In this document: piece by piece, positions 18,410 through 27,209 of the stretch
How positions within the stretch are numbered: position 1 is the stretch's first letter
How the letters are laid out: each line of letters starts with the position of its first letter
Source: Methylobacter sp.
GTDB taxonomy: Bacteria; Pseudomonadota; Gammaproteobacteria; Methylococcales; Methylomonadaceae
Length of the DNA stretch: 50,348 nucleotides
Assembly: GCF_030680395.1 (NCBI RefSeq)
Contig: NZ_JAUXVR010000003.1
Span: forward strand, 1 to 50,348
Reading direction: 5' to 3'
Position numbers and translations under genes: made by a program
Notes under the pieces: model-generated
Told to the model about the DNA's origin: nothing
The model's database searches: none
Seen by the model: the letters and a program-made list of their open reading frames with translations, nothing else

Positions 18410-19024
18410 GTGTTTGAAATCATAAAAAACGGCGGCTGGCTGATGCTGCCAATCATACTGTGTTCAATCGGCGCCATGGGCATCGTTGTTGAGCGTTTCT
18501 GGTCATTACGAAGAAAGAGGATTTTACCGCCGGATCTGGTGCCTCAGGTATGGCGATTATCCCGTGAAAAGAAGTTGGATGATGTCACCTTGCGCCATTT
18601 GAAAAACAGCTCCCCTCTCGGTTGTATTTTGGCGGCAGGTCTTGCCAACAGCCATCACGGCAGAAAATTCATGAAAGAATGCGTCGAAGAAGCGGGCCGG
18701 TCGGTCGTGCATGATTTAGAACGTTTTCTTAACACCTTGGGTACTATCGCATTAATAACTCCGTTGCTGGGCTTGCTTGGAACCGTGTTCGGCATGATTG
18801 ATGTTTTTTCATCGTTAATGGAGCATGGCGTTGGTAATCCCGGCGTTCTGGCAGGCGGTATTTCGGTAGCTCTGATTACTACGGCGGCGGGATTGACGGT
18901 TGCCATTCCCAGTTTGATTTTTCATCGTTATTTTGAAAGATTGGTCGATGAATACGTGGTCAGCATGGAAGAGGAAGCCGTAAAACTGATCGATGTTTTG
19001 CATGGAAACCGCGAGGAGGCGTGA
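18410..19024 (+). CDS. exbB: MotA/TolQ/ExbB family proton channel protein
   Basis: Inner-membrane component of an ExbB-ExbD proton-driven energy transducer. Three membrane segments are visible: near the N-terminus (GGWLMLPIILCSIGAMGIVVE), and a pair (FLNTLGTIALITPLLGLLGTVFGMIDVF, GISVALITTAAGLTVAIPSLIFH) with the family motif TPLLGLLGTVFGMI. The start is best placed at GTG 18410 (MFEIIKNGG), with GGGAA about 6 nt upstream; a TTG at 18398 would add four residues. Its stop overlaps the exbD start in TGATG. Linked to exbD and lpxK, an arrangement common in gammaproteobacteria. No TonB or outer-membrane receptor gene is nearby. Confidence 0.92.
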   Translation: MFEIIKNGGWLMLPIILCSIGAMGIVVERFWSLRRKRILPPDLVPQVWRLSREKKLDDVTLRHLKNSSPLGCILAAGLANSHHGRKFMKECVEEAGRSVVHDLERFLNTLGTIALITPLLGLLGTVFGMIDVFSSLMEHGVGNPGVLAGGISVALITTAAGLTVAIPSLIFHRYFERLVDEYVVSMEEEAVKLIDVLHGNREEA

Positions 19025-19455
19025 TGAATTTTCAACGCAAAAAAAAGGAGAAAATCGACATATCGATAACGCCGATGATAGATGTTGTTTTTTTACTGCT
19101 GATTTTTTTCATGGTGACGACCACGTTTAACCGGCAAACGGAAGTTAATATCAAGCTTCCTGAGGCGGAAGGGTCAGCAGCTGAGGAGCATCCCAAAACA
19201 GTCTCACTGGTGATTGATGCAAACGGCATTTACGCCTTGGTCGGCGATGACGGCTTGCCTCATCAATTAATCGACCAAAGCAGGGCGGGCTTAAAACAGG
19301 AACTGAGTGCACTTGCGGTAAATTCAAAGGATGTCCCTTTTATTATCAATGCCGATGACAAAACGCCTAACAAAGCGGTCATGACGGCGCTGGATATTGC
19401 CGGTCAAGTGGGATTCAGTCGCATCACCTTTGCAACCCTGCATCCTGCCGAATAA
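19024..19455 (+). CDS. exbD: ExbD/TolR family biopolymer transport protein
   Basis: Partner of the ExbB-like channel; 143 residues from ATG at 19024, with the strong ribosome site GAGGAGG inside exbB. A GTG three bases earlier is possible but less likely. The single membrane helix carries the proton-relay aspartate: ISITPMIDVVFLLLIFFMVTTTF. The rest is a periplasmic domain (SLVIDANGIYALV, VPFIINADDKTPNKAVMTALDIAGQVGFSRITFAT). It is followed by lpxK after 2 nt, so exbB-exbD-lpxK forms one operon. Confidence 0.95.
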   Translation: MNFQRKKKEKIDISITPMIDVVFLLLIFFMVTTTFNRQTEVNIKLPEAEGSAAEEHPKTVSLVIDANGIYALVGDDGLPHQLIDQSRAGLKQELSALAVNSKDVPFIINADDKTPNKAVMTALDIAGQVGFSRITFATLHPAE

Positions 19456-19457
19456 TT

Positions 19458-20462
19458 ATGAAAAAAACCTTATCCCGATGGCTGGTGGATATCTGGTATA
19501 AAGACCCGTTTATTGGCGTGTGGCTTATGCCGTTGGGTTTTTTATTCAGCGATTTCGTTAAATTCAGAAAATTCCTGTACCGTGTCGGCGTGTTAAAAAA
19601 ACACACTCTGCCGGTTCCGGTTATCGTGATAGGCAATATTACCGTGGGCGGCACAGGCAAAACGCCGTTGATTATCTGGCTGGCCGAGTTGCTTAAAAGC
19701 GAGGGTTTTAAGCCCGGCATTATCAGCAGAGGCTACGGCGGACAAGCCGAATCATGGCCGCAATGGGTCGATGCAAACAGCACAGCGGAACATGTCGGCG
19801 ATGAAGCCATGTTGATCGCCAAGCAAACCGCCTGTCCAATGGCCGTAAGCCCGTTGCGGGTGGATGCCGCGAAGCTGCTGCTTGAAAAGTCGGACTGTAA
19901 TGTCATTCTATCCGACGATGGTTTGCAGCATTACGCGCTGAACAGGGATATTGAAATTGCCGTAATTGACGGCGAAAGGCGTTTTGGTAACAGCTACTGT
20001 CTACCGGCAGGTCCCTTGCGCGAACCCATAGAAAGATTACAGAGCGTCGATTTTATCGTGGTGAACGGAGAGAAAACGGAAGATAACGAGTTTTCGATGC
20101 AAATCACTGGAAACACTGCGGTTAATTTAACCACCGGAGAGCAAAAGTCATTGCAGGAATTTATCGGCACCGGCTGTCATGCTTTGGCCGGCATAGGCAA
20201 TCCCGACCGGTTTTTTAAACTGCTTGAGTCAGCCGGTTTGACCTGTAAAAGCCATAGCTTCCCGGATCACTATAAATTCCAGCTTGGCGACATCTTGTTT
20301 CCAGGTTCCGAGCCGGTCTTGATGACCGAGAAAGACGCGGTAAAATGTATGACGTTTGCAACCAGCCAACATTGGTATATTCCCGTAAAAGCTATTCCTG
20401 AAACTGGTTTTTCGGAGCAATTATTAAACCTGTTACGAGAAAAAACAAAAACGGCGAAATAA
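19458..20462 (+). CDS. lpxK: tetraacyldisaccharide 4'-kinase
   Basis: Phosphorylates the 4' position of the lipid A disaccharide precursor, at the inner-membrane face; 334 residues. The P-loop is VIGNITVGGTGKTPLIIWLAE and the next signature is PGIISRGYGG. ILSDDGLQHYALNRDIEIAVIDGERRFGN and LPAGPLREP complete the family pattern. A hydrophobic N-terminal segment (FIGVWLMPLGFLF) is the membrane anchor. It is the last gene of the exbB-exbD-lpxK operon. It also shows that the organism makes Gram-negative lipopolysaccharide. Confidence 0.97.
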   Translation: MKKTLSRWLVDIWYKDPFIGVWLMPLGFLFSDFVKFRKFLYRVGVLKKHTLPVPVIVIGNITVGGTGKTPLIIWLAELLKSEGFKPGIISRGYGGQAESWPQWVDANSTAEHVGDEAMLIAKQTACPMAVSPLRVDAAKLLLEKSDCNVILSDDGLQHYALNRDIEIAVIDGERRFGNSYCLPAGPLREPIERLQSVDFIVVNGEKTEDNEFSMQITGNTAVNLTTGEQKSLQEFIGTGCHALAGIGNPDRFFKLLESAGLTCKSHSFPDHYKFQLGDILFPGSEPVLMTEKDAVKCMTFATSQHWYIPVKAIPETGFSEQLLNLLREKTKTAK

Positions 20463-20467
20463 AACGC

Positions 20468-20896
20468 TTACTTGGCTCTTTCAATATGAATCATGGTTGC
20501 TCTTAAAGAAGCCAGCACATCGATAAACAGGCAAACCATTGAGCTGAATATAAATAACACGCTGAACACCACAAATAGAATCAGAATTTCAGTGCTGATT
20601 TGATCGGTAAAACGTAACGTTATTGACCCCAGCATAAATACGCCGCTGCTTATCGCACTACATAAAAGCAGGCCGAAACTCCACTTGAGTACTTGACAGC
20701 GGTACACCATCGCATTGAGTTCCTTTTCCAGCTTTTCTGCTTCGTTGCTGGTTTTTAGCTCAGTGTAAATGTCTCTGACACGTCCGATAGCATGGGTATA
20801 ACGGGCGTTTAAGGTCAGTACGAAAATACCGATACTGGAAAATAAAACCAGGGAACTGGTTATCAGTTCAACAATGCCATCCAGTTTGGACAACAC
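20468..20896 (-). CDS. DUF2721 family membrane protein
   Basis: A 142-residue integral membrane protein: an N-terminal helix (ITSSLVLFSSIGIFVLTLNARYTHAIGRVRDIY), a charged cytoplasmic loop (KTSNEAEKLEKELNAMVYRCQVLKW) and two C-terminal helices. The ARYTHAIGRVRDIYTEL segment after the first helix and the overall layout fit DUF2721. Function is unknown. It is translated directly after NnrS (its start abuts that stop), so the two are probably one transcript. It is convergent with lpxK, only 5 bp apart. Confidence 0.8.
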   Translation of the reverse strand: MLSKLDGIVELITSSLVLFSSIGIFVLTLNARYTHAIGRVRDIYTELKTSNEAEKLEKELNAMVYRCQVLKWSFGLLLCSAISSGVFMLGSITLRFTDQISTEILILFVVFSVLFIFSSMVCLFIDVLASLRATMIHIERAK

Positions 20897-22072
20897 TTAG
20901 CCGTCCTGGCCGTCAATTCTTGCGCTGGTTAATATGGGGGCATAAACAAAGACGAATAAGGAGAATGCCGCCAGCCAGCAAAGTGTCGATACATAGATTA
21001 AATTTTCGTACCAGCCCGGCATCGCTATCGGTAATAAAACCCGAAACAATGCGGCGACATTAATCAGCACAAACGCGATAGCTATCGCATTGGAAGCCTT
21101 CAGCGCACGGCCGGTATGGCCTAGCGATACCCTCGCCATCATGCCCAGTGTTAATACGCCGATGCCTCCCAGCGTAAAAGCATGCAGCGCCAACGAAGGC
21201 ATTACTACAGAATAGGCCGATAACACAGTCAGCATAAAACCCAGAATGACCCACCCGTAACCGGCATAAAGCACCCATAACATCGGTACGTACATGACGC
21301 GTTGCACATACCAGCCGGCTAGTCTGGCGATATTCACGATAACAGCAGCAAGCGCCGCCAAGGCCAGCAAGGTTCCTGAAATGCCGGCTATTTGCAGGGC
21401 AAATACGATGACGGCTGATGCTACAGACAAGCTATCCAGTAACGGGCTTCTGATAATCAGCGTTCCCGGTATGCCGCGTTCGGTAAAAAAAGGAAAAACG
21501 CGCCCGGCGATAATCAGTATTAAGATGATAATTGTTGCAACGACCAGTTGGATTCCTATTGTTGCAGTGTTTTCTTGCAGACCCAACATTTCAGCATGGA
21601 TCAAGCCATTACCCAAGGCCAACAGCAGTAACAACCCGATAAAAAATAGATTTTTAAACTGTTTTGCCTGAATGATTGGCTTGCTGACTTGATAAGTCAA
21701 GACGGGTAAAAATGAAAAATCCACCAGTGCAATCAAGGCATCAGGCAGCACGCCTGCATAAAACGGCAGGATACGTCCATAAAGCCATAACAGGCACAGG
21801 CTTGCCAATTGGTCGCCAGTCACAGTCGGTTTTCCTGTCCAGTTTTTAACTGCCGTCAATAAAAAACCTGCAATGACGGCTACGGCATAACCCAACAGCA
21901 TTTCGTGTGCATGCCAGTAGTTATTGGGATAATAATGTTCCGACGTTAATGTGCCGTTGAATATGGCATTCCAAAACACAATCAGAATCAGTGCTGCGAG
22001 GCCTGCCAAGGCAAAAAAGGCTCTAAATCCAAGTGCAAAAAGAGGGTAATCAAAAATAGGTTGTGATTTCAT
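20897..22072 (-). CDS. nnrS: NnrS family haem-copper membrane protein
   Basis: A 391-residue protein with about 12 membrane helices. NnrS landmarks are present: PLFALGFRAFFALAG near the N-terminus, YWHAHEMLLGYAVAVIAGFLLTAVKNWTG, RVFPFFTERGIPG and ALHAFTLGGIGVLTLGMMARVSLGHTGR with conserved histidines. NnrS proteins bind haem and copper and protect against nitrosative stress, often with denitrification genes; none is seen here. The start is ATG at 22072. It is followed without a gap by the DUF2721 gene. Confidence 0.93.
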   Translation of the reverse strand: MKSQPIFDYPLFALGFRAFFALAGLAALILIVFWNAIFNGTLTSEHYYPNNYWHAHEMLLGYAVAVIAGFLLTAVKNWTGKPTVTGDQLASLCLLWLYGRILPFYAGVLPDALIALVDFSFLPVLTYQVSKPIIQAKQFKNLFFIGLLLLLALGNGLIHAEMLGLQENTATIGIQLVVATIIILILIIAGRVFPFFTERGIPGTLIIRSPLLDSLSVASAVIVFALQIAGISGTLLALAALAAVIVNIARLAGWYVQRVMYVPMLWVLYAGYGWVILGFMLTVLSAYSVVMPSLALHAFTLGGIGVLTLGMMARVSLGHTGRALKASNAIAIAFVLINVAALFRVLLPIAMPGWYENLIYVSTLCWLAAFSLFVFVYAPILTSARIDGQDG

Positions 22073-22125
22073 TGCTATGTTTCCAGCCAGTTCAGCTCAG
22101 CGTTCGAGAATGCCGTTAATTATAC

Positions 22126-22860
22126 TCATTTCTCTCTTGAAAGAGCCCTTTGTGTTTCCAGGATGATTTTTTTTATTTTATGCAATACTTGCTGTTGCTG
22201 CTCTGGAGGCAGTTTGGCAAAGTCCTGTTCAAATTCGGCCAGGCTATAGGCGGATTCATTTGCTGCGTTATCGGATACGCTAAGGCCGCAATCGGTAACG
22301 ACGTGTTTAATGGGGTCGCCGGCATTTTCTAAGGGTATTGCGGCGGACAGGATCTTGCGTATCATGGTATGAACGCGGATAAAAACGGACTGTCCGGTCA
22401 ATATGTCATCGACGATGCGTTTGGCATAGTCTTCCGTATAGCCTTTTCGCTTTGAATCTTTAAAGGTTTTCATTTGAATCGTAACAGGGGGATTTTTGTC
22501 GATCTGATATTCAAAATCAAAGGCGCTACCCTGCGAGGCGATCAACTTATCGGCATCAATGACCACTTGCAAGGCATTGTCCTTACAAACGATCTCCAGT
22601 CTGAGATTGTCGTAAAGACCGCGGGCCGGCAAAGGCGACTGGGCAAAGCTATAGGTTCGATTGCTTAATGGGTCGCTTTTCTGATGATAGCTCCAGGTAT
22701 CGGCAGCGAATATGTTAAAGGGACAAAAAAACAGCAGCGCTAAAATGAGTGCCTTGGCGGTTTTGTTAGCGGGTATGTCGAGGGGTAAAGCTATTGCTCC
22801 TTGCTCACTGCTCTTACCTGGAACTATGTAGGCATTGTAAAAAGCACGACTATGTTTCAT
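22126..22860 (-). CDS. secreted hypothetical protein, weakly VasI/IalB-like
   Basis: A 244-residue protein. Residues 1-35 are a polar extension, then a hydrophobic stretch with an AxA-type site (KALILALLFFCPFNIFAADTW) suggests export. The mature part (TWSYHQKSDPLSNRTYSFAQS, NLRLEIVCKDNALQVVIDADKLI, VTIQMKTFKDSKRKGYT, FIRVHTMIRKILSAAIPLENAG) has the two-sheet pattern of small periplasmic proteins such as VasI or IalB, but the match is weak. The only start before the signal is ATG at 22860. The N-terminal extension is encoded by GAGCA-rich repetitive DNA (near 22795-22815), which may be a recent insertion. The C-terminus is a glutamine-rich helix. Confidence 0.6.
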   Translation of the reverse strand: MKHSRAFYNAYIVPGKSSEQGAIALPLDIPANKTAKALILALLFFCPFNIFAADTWSYHQKSDPLSNRTYSFAQSPLPARGLYDNLRLEIVCKDNALQVVIDADKLIASQGSAFDFEYQIDKNPPVTIQMKTFKDSKRKGYTEDYAKRIVDDILTGQSVFIRVHTMIRKILSAAIPLENAGDPIKHVVTDCGLSVSDNAANESAYSLAEFEQDFAKLPPEQQQQVLHKIKKIILETQRALSREK

Positions 22861-22890
22861 TTTTGATGCCCATGGTCCAAAAGTGCTCGA

Positions 22891-23061
22891 TTATTCCAGC
22901 AACTTAAAAAAACTTTTCGGCGCGCCGCATATCGGACAATCCCAGCTATCGGGAATATCGGCCCAGCGGGTGCCCGGTGCAATACCGCTGTCAGGGTCGC
23001 CTTTGGCTTCATCATAGATATGCTCGCATTCCAAACAATGATACTTTTTAAAATCCGACAT
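22891..23061 (-). CDS. rubredoxin
   Basis: A 56-residue protein with one FeS4 site: Cys9, Cys12, Cys42 and Cys45 (CLEC, then CPIC). The intervening YDEAKGDPDSGIAPGTRWADIPDSWDCPICGAPKSFF is a textbook rubredoxin core. The first loop reads CLECEHIYD instead of the usual CxxCGYIYD, so the conserved Gly is Glu and the Tyr is His. It is a small cytoplasmic one-electron carrier. The start is ATG at 23061. It lies between rimK and the secreted hypothetical gene on the same strand. Confidence 0.95.
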   Translation of the reverse strand: MSDFKKYHCLECEHIYDEAKGDPDSGIAPGTRWADIPDSWDCPICGAPKSFFKLLE

Positions 23062-23121
23062 ATTCTGTCTCTTAAGATAATTGAAAGGGTAGTCTACGCG
23101 TGTTGAAAACCGGTTGCACAG

Positions 23122-24066
23122 TTAACCTTTACCGCGAGTACGGGTTCTTGTGCTGCTATTGGTAGGAGATTTGTCTTTTGAAATTTCCAGCGTCTCAAAA
23201 CGTTTTTCAATAAATTGAATGATTAAATCCGCAATATCCTTGCCGCTGGCAACTTCGATACCTTGCAATCCGGGCGATGAGTTAACCTCCATAATGACAG
23301 GACCGTGGTTAGATCGCAGCATATCGACCCCACACACGTTCAGTCCCATGATTTTTGCAGCACGCACCGCAGTAGAACGTTCTTCAGGCGTTAAACGCAC
23401 CAAAGTTGCAGAGCCGCCGCGGTGTAAATTTGAACGAAACTCACCTGCCGTTGCCTGGCGTTTCATCGCGGCAACGACTTTACCGTCTACTACAAAGCAG
23501 CGAATATCACTGCCACCGGCTTCCTTAATAAATTCCTGCACCATGATATTGGCTTTGAGTCCCATAAAAGCCTGAATAACACTCTCTGCGGCATTGTGGG
23601 TTTCTGCCAGGACCACACCGATACCTTGCGTGCCTTCCAGTAATTTAATCACCAGCGGCGCGCCGCCGACTTGAGCAATTAAATCCTCAATGTCGTCAGG
23701 ATTATTAGCAAAACCGGTCACCGGCAGGCCAATACCTTTTCTGGCAAGTAACTGAGTTGACCTTAATTTATCGCGCGACCGTGATATGGCCACAGACTCA
23801 TTCAAAGGAAAAACATTCATCATTTCAAACTGCCTCAATACCGCAGTCCCGTAGAAAGTGACTGAAGCGCCAATTCTGGGAATAACGGCATCGAATCCCG
23901 TTAAGTCTTCGCCCCGATAATGGATAGAAGGATTATGCGAGGTAATATTCATATAGCAACGCAATACATCCAAAACCCGTACCTTATGACCCCGTGCTTC
24001 TGCGGCTTTAACCAATCGAGAGGTCGAATACAGTTTGGGGTTACGGGACAAAATAGCTATTTTCAT
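23122..24066 (-). CDS. rimK: RimK family alpha-L-glutamate ligase
   Basis: ATP-grasp ligase that adds glutamate residues to ribosomal protein S6 in E. coli; here 314 residues. Signatures: [61 protein letters not shown], the ATP-grasp lysines in [39 protein letters not shown] and metal ligands in [16 protein letters not shown] 25-residue basic tail ([18 protein letters not shown]) extends the C-terminus. The start is ATG at 24066. No regulatory element is seen. Confidence 0.95.
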   Translation of the reverse strand: MKIAILSRNPKLYSTSRLVKAAEARGHKVRVLDVLRCYMNITSHNPSIHYRGEDLTGFDAVIPRIGASVTFYGTAVLRQFEMMNVFPLNESVAISRSRDKLRSTQLLARKGIGLPVTGFANNPDDIEDLIAQVGGAPLVIKLLEGTQGIGVVLAETHNAAESVIQAFMGLKANIMVQEFIKEAGGSDIRCFVVDGKVVAAMKRQATAGEFRSNLHRGGSATLVRLTPEERSTAVRAAKIMGLNVCGVDMLRSNHGPVIMEVNSSPGLQGIEVASGKDIADLIIQFIEKRFETLEISKDKSPTNSSTRTRTRGKG

Positions 24067-24489
24067 AAAGACTTAAGTTCTCGATTTATACATTTAAGGT
24101 AAAGGCATATTTTGACACGAAATAAAGCAGGATGCTTCAGAAATGGGGCGTAGAGCGGATGGGTATATTAAAATCTCTTTAAAAACAGAGGGGAATAATC
24201 AATGCAGTATTGGACATACTGACGAAACAAGGTAAAGGCCGTATCCAGTCATCGATTGCACTTATGAGCTAAATTTAAGAATGACAATGTGTTATGCCGC
24301 AAGGGCGGCGACCAAGCCGTGTTGGAGGTCCTGGACACGTTGCCCCAGGCCATCATCACGAATTTCATCAGTTGGGCGATTCTGAACGGTATAGCCACAA
24401 GGGACCGGGCTTGGGTTTGCTATTGCAGAGGGCTGGCAGAGCAAACAGTCAAAACGCCGGATGGTCGCCGTCAGTATCGGCTTGATGAG
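24067..24489. other. gene-free interval with an unexplained open frame
   Basis: About 420 bp between rimK and lpd. On the plus strand a frame from 24289 encodes a protein-like stretch (GGDQAVLEVLDTLPQAIITNF, WAILNGIATRDRAWVCYCRGL, TPDGRRQYRLDEL) before running antisense into lpd. It has no ribosome site and I cannot place it in a family; it may be the decayed end of a transferred gene. No terminator for lpd is evident. Confidence 0.35.
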
Positions 24490-25947
24490 CTAAGGTTTGC
24501 TTTTGTTTTTAAGGCTAAGTGCTGCGCCATGCAGGGCTTTGGCAAGGGTAGGGTGGGCGTGTATGGTTCTGGCCAAGTCTTCGCTACTGGCGGAAAACTC
24601 CATAGCCAGCACGGCTTCGGCAATCATTTCGGAGGCTTGTGTGCCAATAATATGAATGCCGAGCAGGGCATCGGTTTCGGCGTGTGCGATAATTTTAACC
24701 ATGCCCTCTGCTTGACCTACAGCTTGGGCGCGAGCAGTGGCTTTTAACGGAAAGGTGCCGATTTTGATGGGTTCGCCCATGGCCCTTAAGGCTTGTTCGG
24801 TTTGACCTACCCAGGCAATTTCAGGATCGGTAAAAGCAACGCTGGGCAGGAGGTCGTAATTGACAGGATGGTGAAGCCCCGCGACTTGTTCGGCAACAAA
24901 CAGGCCTTCTTCTATGCCTTTATGGGCAATCATGGGGCCAAGCAAGGTCAGGTCGCCTATTGCATAAACGCCGGGCAGGGTGGTGCGGCAGTTCTCATCA
25001 ACGTGGACATAACCGTTTTCATCGAGCAGTAAATTGGCTTCAGCGGCAGCCAGATTTTCAGTATTGGGTTTTCGACCGGATGCAACAATCAGCTTATCGA
25101 CACGCAGGGCATGAGTGCCTTCGCTATCCTGATATTCTACGGTGACCTTTCGGCTACGCTCAAGACTGGCTTTTTTACTGCCTTTTTTGGCAGAAATAAC
25201 CCGCGCACCCAGGCGCAGTTCCAGTCCCTGTTCAGTGTAGATACGATAGGCCTCGCGTGCAATTTGCTGGTCGGCCATGCTTAAAAACGATTCCTGCGCT
25301 TCCAGCAGAATGGTTTCAGCGCCGAGTCTGTTCCAAATGCCTGCTAGTTCAAGTCCTATAATGCCCGCACCGATAATAGCTAATCTCTTGGGTACCGCAT
25401 TAAGATTCAAAGCCATAGTAGAATCAATAATAAATTCATTATCAATCGGTGCGCAGGGTAAATCGATTGGGGAGGAGCCGGCGGCCAGGATAATATGTTT
25501 GGCTTCGATTATCGATACAGCGGAATGATCGGTCGGCGTGATTTCCACCAGCCGTTCATTGAGCAGCTTGGCCTCTGCCCGAATGCAGTCGATTTTGTAA
25601 TGAGCAAATGAGTCGGCGATTTGCCGGCTGAGTGCGTCAATAATATTGTTTTTACGCTGCATCATCTGCGCGATATCCACAGAGACACCTTCGACCTGGA
25701 TGCCGTGTTCTTTCAGGTTGTGGGTGATCGATTGATAAATTTTCGCTGATTCCAGCAGGGCGATGGACGCAACACAACCGGCGTTGAGATAAGTGCCTCC
25801 CAGATTGCTCCGGCCTTTTTCATCATGCCAGTTATCGACACAGGCGGTTCTTAAGCCTAGCTCGGCGCATCTGATAGCGCTGGAATAACCGGCAGGTCCT
25901 GCACCGATAACGATTACGTCAAACGATTTTGCTTGTTTTTTTGACAT
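24490..25947 (-). CDS. lpdA: dihydrolipoyl dehydrogenase homologue (E3) lacking a redox cysteine
   Basis: Third gene of the 2-oxoglutarate dehydrogenase operon; 485 residues. FAD- and NAD-binding motifs (VIVIGAGPAGYSSAIRCAELG, AIIGAGIIGLELAGIWNRLG), VYAIGDLTLLGPMIAHKGIEEG and the interface domain are well conserved. The active site is not. Where the family has GGxCLNxGCxPSKALL, this protein has GGTYLNAGCVASIALL: the first redox cysteine is Tyr53, Cys58 remains, and the usual Lys is Ile62. In the C-terminal catalytic pair HPTLxE, His465 remains but the Glu is Lys470. A normal disulfide cycle therefore seems impossible. The start is ATG at 25947, 4 nt after the sucB stop. It may be structural, otherwise changed, or replaced by another E3 encoded elsewhere. 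Confidence 0.9.
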   Translation of the reverse strand: MSKKQAKSFDVIVIGAGPAGYSSAIRCAELGLRTACVDNWHDEKGRSNLGGTYLNAGCVASIALLESAKIYQSITHNLKEHGIQVEGVSVDIAQMMQRKNNIIDALSRQIADSFAHYKIDCIRAEAKLLNERLVEITPTDHSAVSIIEAKHIILAAGSSPIDLPCAPIDNEFIIDSTMALNLNAVPKRLAIIGAGIIGLELAGIWNRLGAETILLEAQESFLSMADQQIAREAYRIYTEQGLELRLGARVISAKKGSKKASLERSRKVTVEYQDSEGTHALRVDKLIVASGRKPNTENLAAAEANLLLDENGYVHVDENCRTTLPGVYAIGDLTLLGPMIAHKGIEEGLFVAEQVAGLHHPVNYDLLPSVAFTDPEIAWVGQTEQALRAMGEPIKIGTFPLKATARAQAVGQAEGMVKIIAHAETDALLGIHIIGTQASEMIAEAVLAMEFSASSEDLARTIHAHPTLAKALHGAALSLKNKSKP

Positions 25948-25951
25948 AGTC

Positions 25952-27208
25952 TTATATGTTAAGCAATAGGTGAGCGGGCGCTTCCAGGCATTCTTTGATA
26001 GTGACTAAAAATTGCACGGCCTCGCGACCGTCAACCAATCGATGATCATACGATAAAGCCAGATACATGATCGGCCTGATAACAATCTGTCCGTTTTCAA
26101 CCACAGGCCGCTCTTTAATGGCATGCATGCCCAAGATAGCGCACTGCGGCGGATTGAGTATCGGTGTGGACAACATCGAACCGAAAATGCCGCCGTTGGT
26201 AATAGTAAACGTACCGCCTTTTAAGTCATCATAAGTCAAGGTGCCGGATCGGGTCTTTGCGCCGAAATCGACGATGCTTTGTTCGATGCCGGCAAAATCG
26301 AGTTGATCGGCATCGCGCAATACCGGCACGATCAGGCCGCGCTCGGTGCTGACCGCGATGCCGATGTCATAGTAGCCGTGATAGATAATGTCGTTATCGT
26401 CTATCGAGGCGTTAATGGCCGGAAAGCGCTTTAAAGCCTCAATAGAAGCCTTAACAAAGAACGACATAAAGCCCAGTTTGACGTGGTGCTTTTTTTCAAA
26501 GCGTTCTTTGTATTGGTTGCGAAGATCAATCACGTTTTGCATGTTGACCTCATTAAAGGTAGTCAGCATCGCCGCATTTTGCTGCGCCTGTAACAGGCGT
26601 TCGGCAACTTTGGCTCTTAGCCGGGTCATCGGGACGCGCTGTTCCGGCCGTAGATTTGAAATCCCCCTGCTTTCGGCTTCTACCTTTGGCGCATAAGGCG
26701 CAACGGTTTTTTCAGCTTCTTTGGGGGCTTCCGGCTCGGCTTTGGCGGCCGGAACTATCAGCTGAGCTTCTTGCAGGGTTTTTTTATGCAGGTAGTCAAG
26801 CACATCGGTTTTAGTCAGGCGGCCGTCTTTTCCGGAACCTTTGATAACGGAAGGGTCCAGCGTATTTTCAGCAATTAACCGGCGTACCGATGGGCTTAGC
26901 GGAATACCCGATTCTTCCTCATCCTCAGGTTCAGGGCTGGTCGCCGCTGTTTTTGGGCCTTCTTCTACGGCTTGAGGTTCCAGCAAAGCCAGTACATCTC
27001 CACCGACAACAATGGAACCGTCTTCCTTGAGGATTTTGCCAAGGATGCCGGATTCCGGCGCAGGAACTTCCAGTACAACTTTGTCTGTTTCAAGATCGAC
27101 GAGGTTTTCGTTTTTAATAACAGTGTCGCCGGGCTGCTTATGCCAAGTGATCAGCGTTGCATCTGAAACGGATTCGGGTAGGTTGGGAACGATGATTTCA
27201 ATGCTCAT
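25952..27208 (-). CDS. sucB: dihydrolipoyllysine succinyltransferase, E2 of 2-oxoglutarate dehydrogenase
   Basis: Transfers the succinyl group from E1 to CoA; 418 residues. The N-terminal lipoyl domain carries the lipoylated lysine in [19 protein letters not shown]. An acidic linker precedes the peripheral-subunit-binding domain ([39 protein letters not shown]). The catalytic domain (from about 190) ends with the active-site motif [16 protein letters not shown]. All key residues are intact, in contrast to lpd. ATG at 27208 starts 1 nt after the sucA stop with GGAAA upstream. Middle gene of sucA-sucB-lpd. Confidence 0.97.
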   Translation of the reverse strand: MSIEIIVPNLPESVSDATLITWHKQPGDTVIKNENLVDLETDKVVLEVPAPESGILGKILKEDGSIVVGGDVLALLEPQAVEEGPKTAATSPEPEDEEESGIPLSPSVRRLIAENTLDPSVIKGSGKDGRLTKTDVLDYLHKKTLQEAQLIVPAAKAEPEAPKEAEKTVAPYAPKVEAESRGISNLRPEQRVPMTRLRAKVAERLLQAQQNAAMLTTFNEVNMQNVIDLRNQYKERFEKKHHVKLGFMSFFVKASIEALKRFPAINASIDDNDIIYHGYYDIGIAVSTERGLIVPVLRDADQLDFAGIEQSIVDFGAKTRSGTLTYDDLKGGTFTITNGGIFGSMLSTPILNPPQCAILGMHAIKERPVVENGQIVIRPIMYLALSYDHRLVDGREAVQFLVTIKECLEAPAHLLLNI

Positions 27209-27209
27209 G

